Shown piece after piece: positions 20,881 through 30,142 of a stretch of 64,000 bases of DNA; positions within the stretch are counted from its first letter, which is position 1, and each line of letters begins with the position of its first letter. This stretch comes from Bartonella sp. F02. GTDB taxonomy: Bacteria; Pseudomonadota; Alphaproteobacteria; Rhizobiales; Rhizobiaceae. The notes below the pieces were generated by a model, which was not told the DNA's origin, did not search any database, and saw only the letters and a program-made list of their open reading frames with translations. The stretch spans positions 272,236 through 336,235 of the forward strand of contig NZ_JANHOK010000001.1 in assembly GCF_026929975.1 (NCBI RefSeq), given 5' to 3'. The translations under genes and the position numbers were made by a program.

Positions 20881-21645
20881 ATGATAATGAAGATTAAAAT
20901 GCGTGGGCAAGATGTTAAAGTTTTTTATGGAAACAAAGAAGCACTTCATGGTATTACGCTTGATATTGCTGAACATAAAGTCACAGCATTGATTGGTCCT
21001 TCGGGTTGTGGGAAGTCAACTTTTTTACGCTGCTTTAATCGTATGAATGACACAATTGAAGGAGCTAAAGTAACAGGTTTTATCACTTTAGATGAGGAAA
21101 ATATTTATGATCCGCGTGTTGATGTTGTAGAGTTGCGCGCGCGTGTTGGTATGGTTTTCCAAAAACCAAATCCCTTTCCGAAATCTATTTTTGAGAATGT
21201 TGCATATGGGCCACGTATTCACGGTTTGGCTAAGTCGCGTGCAGAATTGCACGATATGGTGGAAAGAAGTTTACAGCAGGCAGGGTTATTTGAAGAAGTA
21301 AAGGATCGTCTTCACGAATCTGGAACAAGTTTATCAGGAGGGCAGCAACAACGTTTGTGTATTGCACGTGCAATTGCGGTTAGCCCTGAAGTTATTTTGA
21401 TGGATGAGCCTTGTTCAGCTCTTGATCCGATTGCGACAGCACGTATTGAAGAACTTATTGATGCGTTACGACAAGATTATACAATTGTTATTGTTACGCA
21501 CTCAATGCAACAAGCTGCACGTGTTTCTCAGTATACAGCTATGTTTCATTTGGGGCATTTGGTAGAAGTTGGTGAAACTGAAATGATGTTTACTTCACCA
21601 CAAGAACAGCGGACACAAGATTATATTACAGGGCGTTTTGGATAA
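20881..21645 (+). CDS. pstB: phosphate ABC transporter ATP-binding protein PstB
   Basis: 254 residues from the ATG at 20881 (a GTG at 20875 and ATG at 20887 are alternatives; AAGG at 20872-20875 favours 20881). Walker [21 protein letters not shown]-loop [16 protein letters not shown] (PstB-specific), signature [14 protein letters not shown] and Walker [14 protein letters not shown] are intact. It energises phosphate import and, with PhoU, takes part in phosphate sensing. Confidence 0.97.
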   Translation: MIMKIKMRGQDVKVFYGNKEALHGITLDIAEHKVTALIGPSGCGKSTFLRCFNRMNDTIEGAKVTGFITLDEENIYDPRVDVVELRARVGMVFQKPNPFPKSIFENVAYGPRIHGLAKSRAELHDMVERSLQQAGLFEEVKDRLHESGTSLSGGQQQRLCIARAIAVSPEVILMDEPCSALDPIATARIEELIDALRQDYTIVIVTHSMQQAARVSQYTAMFHLGHLVEVGETEMMFTSPQEQRTQDYITGRFG

Positions 21646-21666
21646 ATAAATCTGGGAGGATAGGAG

Positions 21667-22389
21667 ATGTCTATGAACCATACGGTTCGTTCTTATGATG
21701 CAGAACTAAAATATTTGGCAGCAAAGATTACAGAGATGGGTCGTTACGCGGAGAAAATGATAGAGCGCTCTGTAGCTTCGATTGTTTCTGATAATCTTGA
21801 GCTTGCTGCTACGGTTATTGCGGATGATTTGTTTTTAGATGAAGCAGAACGCGATATTAATGAAAAAGCGATTACCATTATTTGTAAACGTCAACCAATG
21901 GCTGTTGACCTTCGTGAAATTGTTGGTTCTATTCGGATTTCTTCTGATCTTGAACGAATTGGTGATATGGCAAAGAACATTGCTAAACGAGCTGTTGCTA
22001 TTTCAGAAGCACATCAACCTGCAACTTTTTATCGTGGACTTGAAAGAATCACGGTTTTAGCGCTCAATCAGTTAAAGGAAGTTCTTGATGCTTATGCTAA
22101 TCGTTCGCTTGATCGTATTGATGCAGTGCGCGATCGTGATGACGAAATAGATGCTTTGTATACTTCTCTTTTTCGTGAGCTTTTGACGTATATGATGGAA
22201 GATATGCGTAATATTACAGTGTGTACACATTTACTTTTTTGCGCGAAAAATATCGAACGGGTTGGTGACCATATTACCAATATCGCTGAAACGCTGCATT
22301 ATATTATAACGGGTCACCATATGTCCTCTGAGCGTCCTCGTGATGATCTTACATATGAAGTTGGAGTGCATGAAAAGAAAATAAATTAA
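21667..22389 (+). CDS. phoU: phosphate transport system regulatory protein PhoU
   Basis: 240 residues made of two three-helix PhoU repeats (about 15-105 and 120-215), with the metal-binding type motifs DLERIGDMAKNIAKRA and NIERVGDHITNIAETL in each half. It follows pstB by 21 bp with a strong GGAGGATAGGAG upstream. PhoU couples Pst activity to PhoR. No phoB or phoR gene is in the following kilobase, although phoB is often next in related genomes. Confidence 0.96.
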   Translation: MSMNHTVRSYDAELKYLAAKITEMGRYAEKMIERSVASIVSDNLELAATVIADDLFLDEAERDINEKAITIICKRQPMAVDLREIVGSIRISSDLERIGDMAKNIAKRAVAISEAHQPATFYRGLERITVLALNQLKEVLDAYANRSLDRIDAVRDRDDEIDALYTSLFRELLTYMMEDMRNITVCTHLLFCAKNIERVGDHITNIAETLHYIITGHHMSSERPRDDLTYEVGVHEKKIN

Positions 22390-22868
22390 AATTCGAGTTG
22401 ATGGTATATAAAATGTTACATTCTTGCAAATGAAGAATTTATCCGTGTATTTTTGCCATATAATTTGGAGCAAATTATAGGATATTTGTTATAAAAAGAT
22501 CTTATAAGTATCTTAATTGGTGATTGAGAACATCTTTCATTTAATTTGGTAGAGTTTTCTGCTTTTTCAGGGTTTTATATGCGCGTATATATGGCAGTTT
22601 ATGATGTTTCCATTGTGCTCTTTGAGAGTTGATTATAGCAATAAATATTGATTTCTAGCACTGATATTTCAAAAGTCATAATGATAAGAGAAATTAATTT
22701 TTATCTGGGTTTTTATTAAGACTTTTTTATTGTTTTTTCTGCATAAATATCCTTTGATTATTATAAGTATTAAAAATTTATAAAGTGATAATGGTGAGTT
22801 CTGTTTTTTTATGGAAGTGTCTTAGGAGTTTATTTTAATTTTTAATACTTTAAGAACATAGGAACGTA
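22390..22868. other. 479-bp intergenic region, no gene seen
   Basis: AT-rich sequence between phoU and the hydrolase gene. All frames are short on both strands, and no remnant of phoB could be read from it. The hydrolase promoter should lie in its right half. Confidence 0.5.
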
Positions 22869-23945
22869 TTGCATAAAATGAAAAAAAATAAGTGGATAGT
22901 TTTTGTTAATTTTTGCGTCATTCCGTTGGTTATTATGGGCTGCGCTTCAAATCATTTAAATTCTCAAAAGACGAATAATAAGCAAAAAGCAAAAACGGTA
23001 ACTTATCCATTAACAGAGCGCCAATGTCTTATGCGCGCAATGTATTTTGAATCAAATCGTTCAAGTCGTGAAGGAATGATTGCGGTAGGTACAGTTGTTA
23101 TGAATCGTGTTAACTCAAGTGCTTATCCAAAGACGATTTGTGGTGTTGTTGGTCAGCGTAATCAATTCGCTCCTGGTGTTTTAACACGTCCTATGACTGA
23201 GCGCGCATCTGTTGCTCGTGTTAAAGAAGCTGCTGATGCTGTTTTACGTGGAGCACGAGATAAGAAAAGTAAAAACGCTATGTTTTTTCACACAGCAGGT
23301 TTATCTTTTCCTTATAGGAATATGCATTATGTTCGTATTGCAGGAGGCAATGCTTTTTATGAAAAGCGTTCACGTGATGGATCTCTCCAAGTTCCTGTAA
23401 ATGACCGTCCTTATGATGTTGCGTATGCTTTTGCTCAAGAACGTGCTGGTCATGCGCCAGATTTTGCAGATTTATCTTTAGGATCTAGCGTAACAACATC
23501 AGAGGAAATACATAAAGAACCATTGGTACAAGTCGCGCAGATACGTGAGACAAATGCTATTATGAATTTTGCAAAACTTGATAAGATTCCTATTCCAACG
23601 CGTGCACCTAGTCGTATAGATGTGACACAAGAATCTGAATTTATTGTTGCTTCTGTTCAAAGAAATTCTGCATCAAATTTCATGAATTCAGATTTAAAGG
23701 GAAGAAAAACAAAAGAGGCAAAAGCACAAAATGCATCACTTTCGATAAGAGAAGAGCGTATGAAAACAGTCAATACGGCATCCTATGTTGTTGCACAAAT
23801 TGACAGAATTCCTGTTCCAACGCGTGCGCCACGTCGGATAAATATGGCACAAAACACTCGATCTGTTGAGGTGTATGACAAACCTTCACCAAAAAAGCTT
23901 AATGCCATTGTTGCAATGTTAGAAGAGCGATATAAAAATCGGTAA
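22869..23945 (+). CDS. SleB-like cell-wall hydrolase, predicted lipoprotein
   Basis: 358 residues if read from the TTG at 22869 (AGGA 5 bases before it); an in-frame ATG at 22878 is the alternative. A hydrophobic signal ends in a lipobox-like VIMGC. The catalytic domain (about 50-180) has the Hydrolase_2/SleB pattern: CLMRAMYFESNRSSREGMIA with its Glu, VVMNRVNS and ICGVVGQRNQFAP, with AMFFHTAG later. Such enzymes cleave peptidoglycan glycan strands. The C-terminal half is polar and contains two copies of an IP(I/V)PTRAP(S/R)RI motif about 75 residues apart. It stands alone. The cell-wall substrate is inferred from the family. Confidence 0.85.
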   Translation: MHKMKKNKWIVFVNFCVIPLVIMGCASNHLNSQKTNNKQKAKTVTYPLTERQCLMRAMYFESNRSSREGMIAVGTVVMNRVNSSAYPKTICGVVGQRNQFAPGVLTRPMTERASVARVKEAADAVLRGARDKKSKNAMFFHTAGLSFPYRNMHYVRIAGGNAFYEKRSRDGSLQVPVNDRPYDVAYAFAQERAGHAPDFADLSLGSSVTTSEEIHKEPLVQVAQIRETNAIMNFAKLDKIPIPTRAPSRIDVTQESEFIVASVQRNSASNFMNSDLKGRKTKEAKAQNASLSIREERMKTVNTASYVVAQIDRIPVPTRAPRRINMAQNTRSVEVYDKPSPKKLNAIVAMLEERYKNR

Positions 23946-24195
23946 TTTTTTGCTATAGAAGGTATTAGTTACGTATTTTATCTTAGAAGATAAGTTTATC
24001 TAAAATGTTTTATGCTGTGTAAAGCTGTATAATTTTAGCTAAATGTGTGATTCGATTGACTGGGCAATTGAGACAGGTGAAAAGGCGAGTATAAATGTAT
24101 TGAGTTCATTGAAACAAGAGTTTTTGTTGAGTGTGTTTAATAAGCAATTTTTAAATGGCATTTTATTGAGTAATGCATAATGATTAGAAAATTGA

Positions 24196-25071
24196 ATGCC
24201 TGAACTTCCTGAAGTAGAAACTGTTCGTCGTGGACTGAAGCCAGTATTAACGGGTGCAAAGATCGTATCTGTGACACTTAATCGTAAGGATTTGCGGTTT
24301 CCTTTTCCTCATGCTTTTTCTGAACGACTTATAGGGCGGACGATCATGGAGATTGGTCGGCGTGCAAAATATTTATTATTTTATCTTTCGCAGAATGAAA
24401 CACTTTTGAGTCATTTGGGAATGTCTGGATCGTGGCGCGTCGAGAATAATCTTTTACGAGAAAAACATTTTTCTACGAAAAAATTGGTTGCTCACGATCA
24501 TTTTTTAATGGATGTTCAAGCGCAGAACGGTAAAGTTTATCGCCTTATTTATAATGATGTTCGCCGTTTTGGTTTTATGCTTTTAGCTGATACGATGAAG
24601 CTTGATGAGCATATATTATTAAGAAAATTAGGACTAGAGCCTACAGATAATAGGCTTTCTGGGGCTTATTTACAAAAGGCTTTTGTGAATAAAAAAACAT
24701 CTCTTAAAACAGCTTTATTAAACCAATCTATTGTCGCGGGACTTGGGAATATTTATGTTTGTGAAGTCCTTTGGCGTAGTCATTTATCTCCGGAACGGAG
24801 TGCTTTTACCTTGGCTTTTAAAAATATACATGCATGCGAACTTGCTCATTGTTTAGCAAAAAATATACGGGAAGTAATTACGGAAGCCATTAGCGCGGGA
24901 GGATCTTCTTTACGAGATTATGTACATACGGATGGCTCTCTTGGTTATTTTCAACATTATTTTTCTGTTTATGGACGAGAAGGCAAGAAATGTTTGCAGT
25001 GTGGTGTTCCTATTGTGCGTATTTTGCAGTCTGGACGTTCAAGCTTTTACTGTCCACAGTGCCAAAAATGA
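24196..25071 (+). CDS. mutM: formamidopyrimidine-DNA glycosylase
   Basis: 291 residues. The N-terminal catalytic PELPEVETVRRGL (Pro1 after Met removal, Glu2) is intact, with the conserved LLSHLGMSGSWRV. The helix-two-turn-helix region is VAGLGNIYVCEVLWRSHLSP and the C-terminal zinc finger is CLQCGVPI...SSFYCPQCQK. It excises 8-oxoguanine and has AP-lyase activity. No ubiE gene is seen next to it. Confidence 0.97.
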   Translation: MPELPEVETVRRGLKPVLTGAKIVSVTLNRKDLRFPFPHAFSERLIGRTIMEIGRRAKYLLFYLSQNETLLSHLGMSGSWRVENNLLREKHFSTKKLVAHDHFLMDVQAQNGKVYRLIYNDVRRFGFMLLADTMKLDEHILLRKLGLEPTDNRLSGAYLQKAFVNKKTSLKTALLNQSIVAGLGNIYVCEVLWRSHLSPERSAFTLAFKNIHACELAHCLAKNIREVITEAISAGGSSLRDYVHTDGSLGYFQHYFSVYGREGKKCLQCGVPIVRILQSGRSSFYCPQCQK

Positions 25072-25144
25072 ATAAGGTATCTTGCAAAATTTTATAAGGA
25101 GCTTAAAGTCATGTTTGCTATGGTATTAAAATTGAGAGGTTTAT

Positions 25145-26560
25145 ATGCTGGATAAAGTGCTTACTCATATTGATGAGAATGTAGAAGAAAGTCTTGATCG
25201 TCTTTTTTCTTTTTTACGTTTTCAATCAATTTCTACAGATCCAGCTTATAAGGATGCATGCCGTCAAACAGCTGATTGGCTGGTAGAGGATTTAAAAAGT
25301 ATTGGCTTTGATGCTTCACGTCGTGATACGCTCGGTCATCCAATGGTTGTTGGACATCATCCAGGTCCTTCAGATGATTGTTTGCATGTTCTCTTTTATG
25401 GGCATTATGATGTTCAACCCGTCGATCCACTACATTTATGGGAAAATGAACCGTTTGATCCTTCTTTAAAAGAGAAAGATGGTGAAACTGTTATTTGTGC
25501 TCGTGGGGCTTCAGATGATAAAGGTCAGCTCATGACTTTTATTGAAGCATGTCGGGCATTTAAGAAAGAAACAGGGGGTCTTCCAGTTAGAGTTACTATT
25601 TTATGTGAAGGAGAAGAAGAAAGTGGCTCTTCTTCACTGGTTCCTTTTTTGCAAGAAAATATTGATGAACTTAAAGCGGATTGTGCATTGATTTGTGATA
25701 CAGCTATGTGGGATGCGAATACACCGTCGATCGCTGTTGGTCTCCGAGGGATGTTGGGGGAAGAAATAACGATTAAAGCTGCGCATTGTGATTTGCATTC
25801 TGGTCTTTTTGGAGGAGCAGCAGCTAATCCGATTCATATTTTAACCGAAGTTTTATCGGGTCTTCATGATAAAGATGGGCGGGTAACTCTTCACGGATTT
25901 TATGATGGTGTGGAAGAAACACCACCGCAGATTTTGCAATCATGGAATGAACTTAATTGTAATGCTGAGACATTTCTTAATCCTGTTGGTCTTTCTATTT
26001 CTGCAGGTGAAAAAGGACGGAGTATTTTAGAACAAATATGGGCTCGTCCTACAGCAGAAATTAATGGGATTAGTGGTGGTTATCAAGGTGAAGGATTCAA
26101 GACAGTTATTGCTTCTCAGGCAAGTGCAAAGGTTTCTTTTCGTCTCGTGCATCAACAAAATCCAGAAAAGATACGACAATCTTTTCGCGATTATGTGCGT
26201 AGTTTTATTCCTGCTGATTGTTCAGTTGAATTTAAAGAACATGGTGCTTCTCCAGCTATTCAAACTCCTTATGATTCGCCTTTTGTTGAAGCTGCAAAGG
26301 ATGCTTTATCAGAGGAATGGAATACTTCTGCTTTATTGATTGCAATGGGTGGTTCTATTCCTGTTGTTGGCGATTTTCAGTCAATTCTTGGTATGGAAAC
26401 TGTTTTAGTTGGATTTGCATTAGCTGATGATCGTATTCATTCGCCTAATGAAAAATATAATCTAAAATCATTTCATAAAGGGCAGCGGTCTTGGGCGCGC
26501 ATCCTCACAACCTTAGCAAATAGGAGGCTAGATGGCAGAAATTCGTGTTCACCAAGGTGA
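25145..26560 (+). CDS. M20 family metallopeptidase (dipeptidase-like)
   Basis: 471 residues. The metal-binding motifs of the M20 clan are all present: YGHYDVQPVDP (His, Asp), CARGASDDKGQ (shared Asp), CEGEEESGSSS (catalytic and metal Glu), the distal Asp in CALICDTAMWD, and a C-terminal metal His in DDRIHSPNEKY. A dimerisation insert separates them (about 200-330). The closest groups are cytosolic non-specific dipeptidases and ArgE/DapE-like enzymes; substrate is not deducible. It overlaps the RNase D gene by 29 bp. Confidence 0.9.
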   Translation: MLDKVLTHIDENVEESLDRLFSFLRFQSISTDPAYKDACRQTADWLVEDLKSIGFDASRRDTLGHPMVVGHHPGPSDDCLHVLFYGHYDVQPVDPLHLWENEPFDPSLKEKDGETVICARGASDDKGQLMTFIEACRAFKKETGGLPVRVTILCEGEEESGSSSLVPFLQENIDELKADCALICDTAMWDANTPSIAVGLRGMLGEEITIKAAHCDLHSGLFGGAAANPIHILTEVLSGLHDKDGRVTLHGFYDGVEETPPQILQSWNELNCNAETFLNPVGLSISAGEKGRSILEQIWARPTAEINGISGGYQGEGFKTVIASQASAKVSFRLVHQQNPEKIRQSFRDYVRSFIPADCSVEFKEHGASPAIQTPYDSPFVEAAKDALSEEWNTSALLIAMGGSIPVVGDFQSILGMETVLVGFALADDRIHSPNEKYNLKSFHKGQRSWARILTTLANRRLDGRNSCSPR

Positions 26561-27152
26561 TTTACCGAATTTGGATAATTATTGCGTTGATGCTATTGCA
26601 GTTGATACTGAAACGTTAGGGTTGCAACCTTATCGTGATCGTTTATGTGTTGTGCAGCTTTCTTCTGGAGATGGAACTGCTGACGTTATACAGATTGCTA
26701 AAGGTCAAAATAGCGCTCCTAATTTGGTTAAATTGCTTGCAGATAAAGCAATTACTAAAATCTTCCATTTTGGGCGTTTTGACCTTGCTGTTTTAGCGCA
26801 TACTTTTGGTGTTATGCCAGATGTTGTTTTTTGTACGAAAATTGCATCGAAATTGACGCGTACATATACAGATCGTCACGGATTAAAAGAAATTTGTAGT
26901 GAATTGCTCAATATTAATATTTCTAAGCAGCAACAATCGTCAGATTGGGCAGCAGATATTTTATCCCGTGCACAAATTGAATATGCTGCATCTGATGTTT
27001 TATATTTGCATCGTTTAAAAAGTGTATTTGAAGAACGTTTGAAGCGTGAAGAACGAGAAAATGTTGCAAAGGCATGTTTTCAATTTTTACCTATGAGAGC
27101 AAGACTTGATCTTTTAGGATGGCCAGAAGTTGATATTTTTGCACATAGTTGA
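26532..27152 (+). CDS. rnd: ribonuclease D, short form (3'-5' exonuclease domain only)
   Basis: 206 residues, only about half the length of E. coli RNase D (375) and lacking the HRDC domains, as is usual for a second short RNase D in alphaproteobacteria. DEDD motifs are visible: AVDTETLGL (Exo I), HFGRFDLAVLAHTFG (Exo II) and YAASDVLYLHRL (Exo III, Y-x3-D). The start lies inside the M20 gene in another frame, following AGGAGGC. Confidence 0.9.
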   Translation: MAEIRVHQGDLPNLDNYCVDAIAVDTETLGLQPYRDRLCVVQLSSGDGTADVIQIAKGQNSAPNLVKLLADKAITKIFHFGRFDLAVLAHTFGVMPDVVFCTKIASKLTRTYTDRHGLKEICSELLNINISKQQQSSDWAADILSRAQIEYAASDVLYLHRLKSVFEERLKREERENVAKACFQFLPMRARLDLLGWPEVDIFAHS

Positions 27153-27918
27153 GTTAGAAAATGTGTTGTTAATTGGCAATAGGAGAAATTGTTGACAGCA
27201 TAGAATGAATTTTTTGGTGTCATCAATTTTTCTGTTTTCTCGATTTTTAATTGACAACAACGACTTTTAAAGCGCGATATCTGTGTGATAAGCGCTTTTA
27301 TTAGTGTATTGGATAATGACAATCGATTTACATATTTTAAATCCCAAAAACAAAATTATAAAACAAGTTTTATAATTTGATCTCTAACAGCACTGTAGAT
27401 AATGGACGGCTTCATTGAAAATTAAGTGTGTTGTCGTCTTAGTGAAATTGTGTTTGTCGATATGGTTATGAGATAATTTACCTTTAATAGAGTGAATAGA
27501 TAAGCATTTATGTATAGTTTTGTTTTTCTCTTATTTTAAAGATTATGTCGTACTTTCTGTGCATGTTATCAGTCATATGCTGTTTTAAGGGAGTATTATT
27601 TAGTTAGGGTTGATAATTTGATGGTAGCGTGAAGATTTTTCTGTTTAGTAATATTTTTTATAAGTTATGCAGATATTTGTACGGTCTACAGATTATTTCC
27701 CTTTTGAAAGATATATATTCTAAAACTCGTAATGATATACTTTATAAAGTTTGATGCATTGTAAGCTTAACTCGTAAAATCCCTGTTATCTGTTATTGAT
27801 GCCATTTTTATTTTGGCAATAATTGTATGATTTTATCATAGATGTGGACTTGAAAGAGGACCGAAGTGCAATATATCCCATAAAACACGTTTTGGATATA
27901 ACAATGGAGGTTAAGTCT
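27153..27918. other. 766-bp intergenic region before the secreted-protein genes
   Basis: Apart from the terminator near 27269-27304 it holds no supportable gene; a minus-strand open frame at 27080-27322 overlaps the end of rnd and the terminator and is a shadow. The right end (about 27880-27910) carries the leader TTTTGGATATAACAATGGAGG of the first small secreted gene. Confidence 0.5.
27269..27304 (+). terminator. rho-independent-type hairpin after rnd
   Basis: AAAGCGC (27269-27275) pairs with GCGCTTT (27292-27298), with TATC/GATA extending the stem inside, then TTTATTAG. It sits about 115 bp after the rnd stop and probably ends that transcript. Confidence 0.55.
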
Positions 27919-28227
27919 ATGAATATAAAAAATATCTTTACAGTTTATGTTGTTACTCTTCTTTCAGTTTCTGCAGCTCAAGGTGCTGCTTTTGTACCGA
28001 TTAAAGAAGTTACACAAAATGTGTCTTCTGTAGATTCTCGTTTGAATAGGCGCGATGAAGGTCATGTTTGTCAAAAAGAGTTTTCTTGTCCTGATAAAAG
28101 TGCAAGTGTCAATTCTCCAAAGATAGAGACAGTAGCTTTCCCTGGGAGAAAAAGACCAACTTTATGGGGTGGTGGTGGAAGTAGATCTTCAAGGCCAAGA
28201 TTATCACGAGGTCCAATGAGTTTTTAA
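27919..28227 (+). CDS. small secreted protein, paralogue of the gene at 28770
   Basis: 102 residues, no recognised domain. An ATG preceded by GGAGG (27906-27910) starts a signal peptide (MNIKNIFTVYVVTLLSVSAA, likely cut after AQGA) that strongly resembles those of the Hbp genes downstream. The mature part is about 80 residues, with a Cys pair (CQKEFSC) and a C-terminus PTLWGGGGSRSSRPRLSRGP-MSF. The second small gene ends in the same pattern (PT-x-WG-x-RPRL-x-RGP-x-SF) and shares the Cys pair. The leader resembles that of hbp copies 9-11. Function unknown; export is inferred from the signal peptide. Confidence 0.7.
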   Translation: MNIKNIFTVYVVTLLSVSAAQGAAFVPIKEVTQNVSSVDSRLNRRDEGHVCQKEFSCPDKSASVNSPKIETVAFPGRKRPTLWGGGGSRSSRPRLSRGPMSF

Positions 28228-28388
28228 ATAATCAAATAATTTCAAAGTCATCATGTTAATTTAACAGTGTGTCAAATAAATGATGAACGTGTTTCGGATC
28301 ATCTCGCATTGTAAAAGAAAAAGCCAATTTTTTAATATATTTAAGTTGTTTTTCTGATTCAATAAATACATTTTGAATTTTAAGTTGT

Positions 28389-28428
28389 GGATACCCAGAT
28401 TTGAATGAAAATGTGGGTATTCAGGATT
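28389..28428 (+). terminator. stem-loop downstream of the first small secreted gene
   Basis: GGATACCCA (28389-28397) pairs with TGGGTATTC (28414-28422) around a 16-nt loop, with one G:T pair, followed by AGGATTTT. The same GGATAC/GTATCC design with a 16-nt loop follows the second small gene. Confidence 0.5.
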
Positions 28429-28559
28429 TTATTCTAAAGTTAGAAACAAAACACTATTTTATAAATGAGGGCATAAAATTGACAGTATAATGCCCCAAAT
28501 AAATTCTGTACTGGTATTTTTTTCATAAAATTGATGCGTTCAAAGATAAGGTTGTTAAG

Positions 28560-28587
28560 AAGATCCATTTTTCGTGGGTCTTTTTTT
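28560..28587 (+). terminator. rho-independent terminator 330 bp past the first small gene
   Basis: AAGATCCA, a 7-nt loop, TGGGTCTT (one wobble pair) and then a run of T. It has no gene immediately upstream, so it ends either a long 3' UTR or a short untranslated RNA. Confidence 0.6.
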
Positions 28588-28769
28588 GTGACTATTATGT
28601 GACGATGAATATTTGCTGAGAACCATGGGTTCCAAAGATAAATACATTTTGTGTATATAAAGACAGATTTTTTTGGTAGTAATGATATAATTTTACCATT
28701 AATGCTTGCAAATAAAGGGGAAGTGGCCTATAAGTATAAAATACATTTTGGATATTTGGAGATAAATTT

Positions 28770-29165
28770 ATGTGTACAAAAACTTTTTTTGTAATTTCTA
28801 TGTTCACTTTTCTTTCAGTTTCTGCAGCTCAAGGGGCAGGTGTTGTGGTCATTAAAGAAATGGAAGAAGGTGTTATAACTGAAAATTCTCCCTTAAGTTT
28901 TGCTATAGATGCTCTTTTTAATAGAAAAGGAGAGGATGATGTTTGCTTAGGGAAGCTTTTTTGTATTGATCAAAATGCAGACAGAGAGTCTCACGAAATA
29001 CAGCCTGTTTCTTGGTTTATGAATTTTTACAACCCGATAGATTTGTTTTCATCCTCGTCTTGGTCGTGGCTCTGGTCTTGGTGGTGGAAAGATGCGAAGC
29101 CTACTGTATGGGGTCGTGGACAAGAGGGAAGGCCTCGTCTTTTTCGAGGTCCTCTGAGTTTTTAA
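28770..29165 (+). CDS. small secreted protein, paralogue of the gene at 27919
   Basis: 131 residues, no recognised domain. The leader TTTTGGATATTTGGAGATAAATTT before the ATG is nearly the same as that of hbp copies 10 and 11. The signal peptide (MCTKTFFVISMFTFLSVSAA, then QGAG) is followed by a mature part of about 108 residues with a Cys pair (CLGKLFC), a strongly aromatic stretch SSSSWSWLWSWWWKDAK near residues 95-110, and the terminal motif PTVWGRGQEGRPRLFRGP-LSF shared with the first small gene. The Trp cluster is absent from the paralogue. Function unknown; membrane or heme contact by the Trp-rich part is speculation. Confidence 0.7.
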   Translation: MCTKTFFVISMFTFLSVSAAQGAGVVVIKEMEEGVITENSPLSFAIDALFNRKGEDDVCLGKLFCIDQNADRESHEIQPVSWFMNFYNPIDLFSSSSWSWLWSWWWKDAKPTVWGRGQEGRPRLFRGPLSF

Positions 29166-29327
29166 TGATACGAGAGTGTCAGAATAATTATTTAATTTTT
29201 TTCATTAAAGTTTAAGTGTTGCGATGCGTTCTTGATAATTTAGCAAATTGAAAAGGAAGATGGTCTTTAATGAGTGTGTGAGAGCGATTGCTTTGATTAT
29301 ATATGAGAGCAGTTTTATTGTTTGCAT

Positions 29328-29370
29328 AAATATGGATACTCAAATTGTGATAAGGGTATCCATATTTTTA
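29328..29370 (+). terminator. stem-loop after the second small secreted gene
   Basis: AAATATGGATAC (29328-29339) pairs perfectly with GTATCCATATTT (29356-29367) around a 16-nt loop, followed by TTA. It lies about 160 bp after the stop codon. Confidence 0.6.
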
Positions 29371-30128
29371 TATAAAAGTTAACAAAAGTGTGGATTAGAA
29401 ATGCATTAATATTATTACATTTCATAACAATCAGATCTATGAATTGTTGGTCGATTGAAACGAGCAATTAGAAAGTTTTCTTTCAAGAAAATAGCTAATT
29501 TGTCGGTCAGATAAATGTCACTTTTAGTGCCATATTTTTACAATAAATCCAATATACTTTATTTTAATTAAAAAGCTTTCGTATTAAAATCAGATGAGGG
29601 ATGTTTTAAAATTCTGTTGACATGAAGCGTTAAATAACAGTTTTTGTTATTTTTAAGTTTCTTCTTATATAGTTATATAGCTTTTTCCAATTTAGACTAA
29701 TCAATGTTTTGAGTCAGTTAAATAAATAAGCAGTTTATGCAGATACAAATATTAGAATTGATATTATAGTTTATACTCAATGAATGATATCGATCGTATT
29801 TGAATAGTTGACTAGACAGTGAGCATGGATCATTTAGAAATAGTATAGAGAATTGAAATAGTTCTTAAAACCGCTGTTTTATAGAATTTTGTGCGTAAAC
29901 GTGCAAAGTTATTATTTTCGAGTGTATAATATGTGTAATAATAGAATAATATCATTTGAATTGTAATATGTTGTGCTTTCACTTTTCATGAATATTATTT
30001 CATTTAAATATTTTAATGACAAAATAATGAGTTCATAGGTAAGATAATTGATAAATTTTAAATGAGCTTGAAATCGCTTTTGGGAACTTTACATTTAATA
30101 GGTTAAAACTTTTATTGCTGGTGTTGTA

Positions 30129-30142
30129 TTTTTACTACAGAT
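30129..30142 (+). promoter_or_regulatory. shared upstream element, Hbp copy 1
   Basis: TTTTTACTACAGAT, 75 bp before the start codon. The same 14-mer or a close variant precedes copies 2, 3, 4, 5, 10 and 11. Confidence 0.5.

Larger units (their letters stand above)
28228..28769. other. 542-bp intergenic region with two hairpins
   Basis: It contains a stem-loop at 28389-28422, a second, terminator-like hairpin at 28560-28587, and the leader of the second small secreted gene near 28740-28769. A minus-strand open frame at 28595-28807 runs over that leader and is a shadow. Confidence 0.5.

Noticed and set aside
28595..28807. 70-codon minus-strand frame
   Set aside because: It runs across the leader and start of the second small secreted gene; its product shows no domain.
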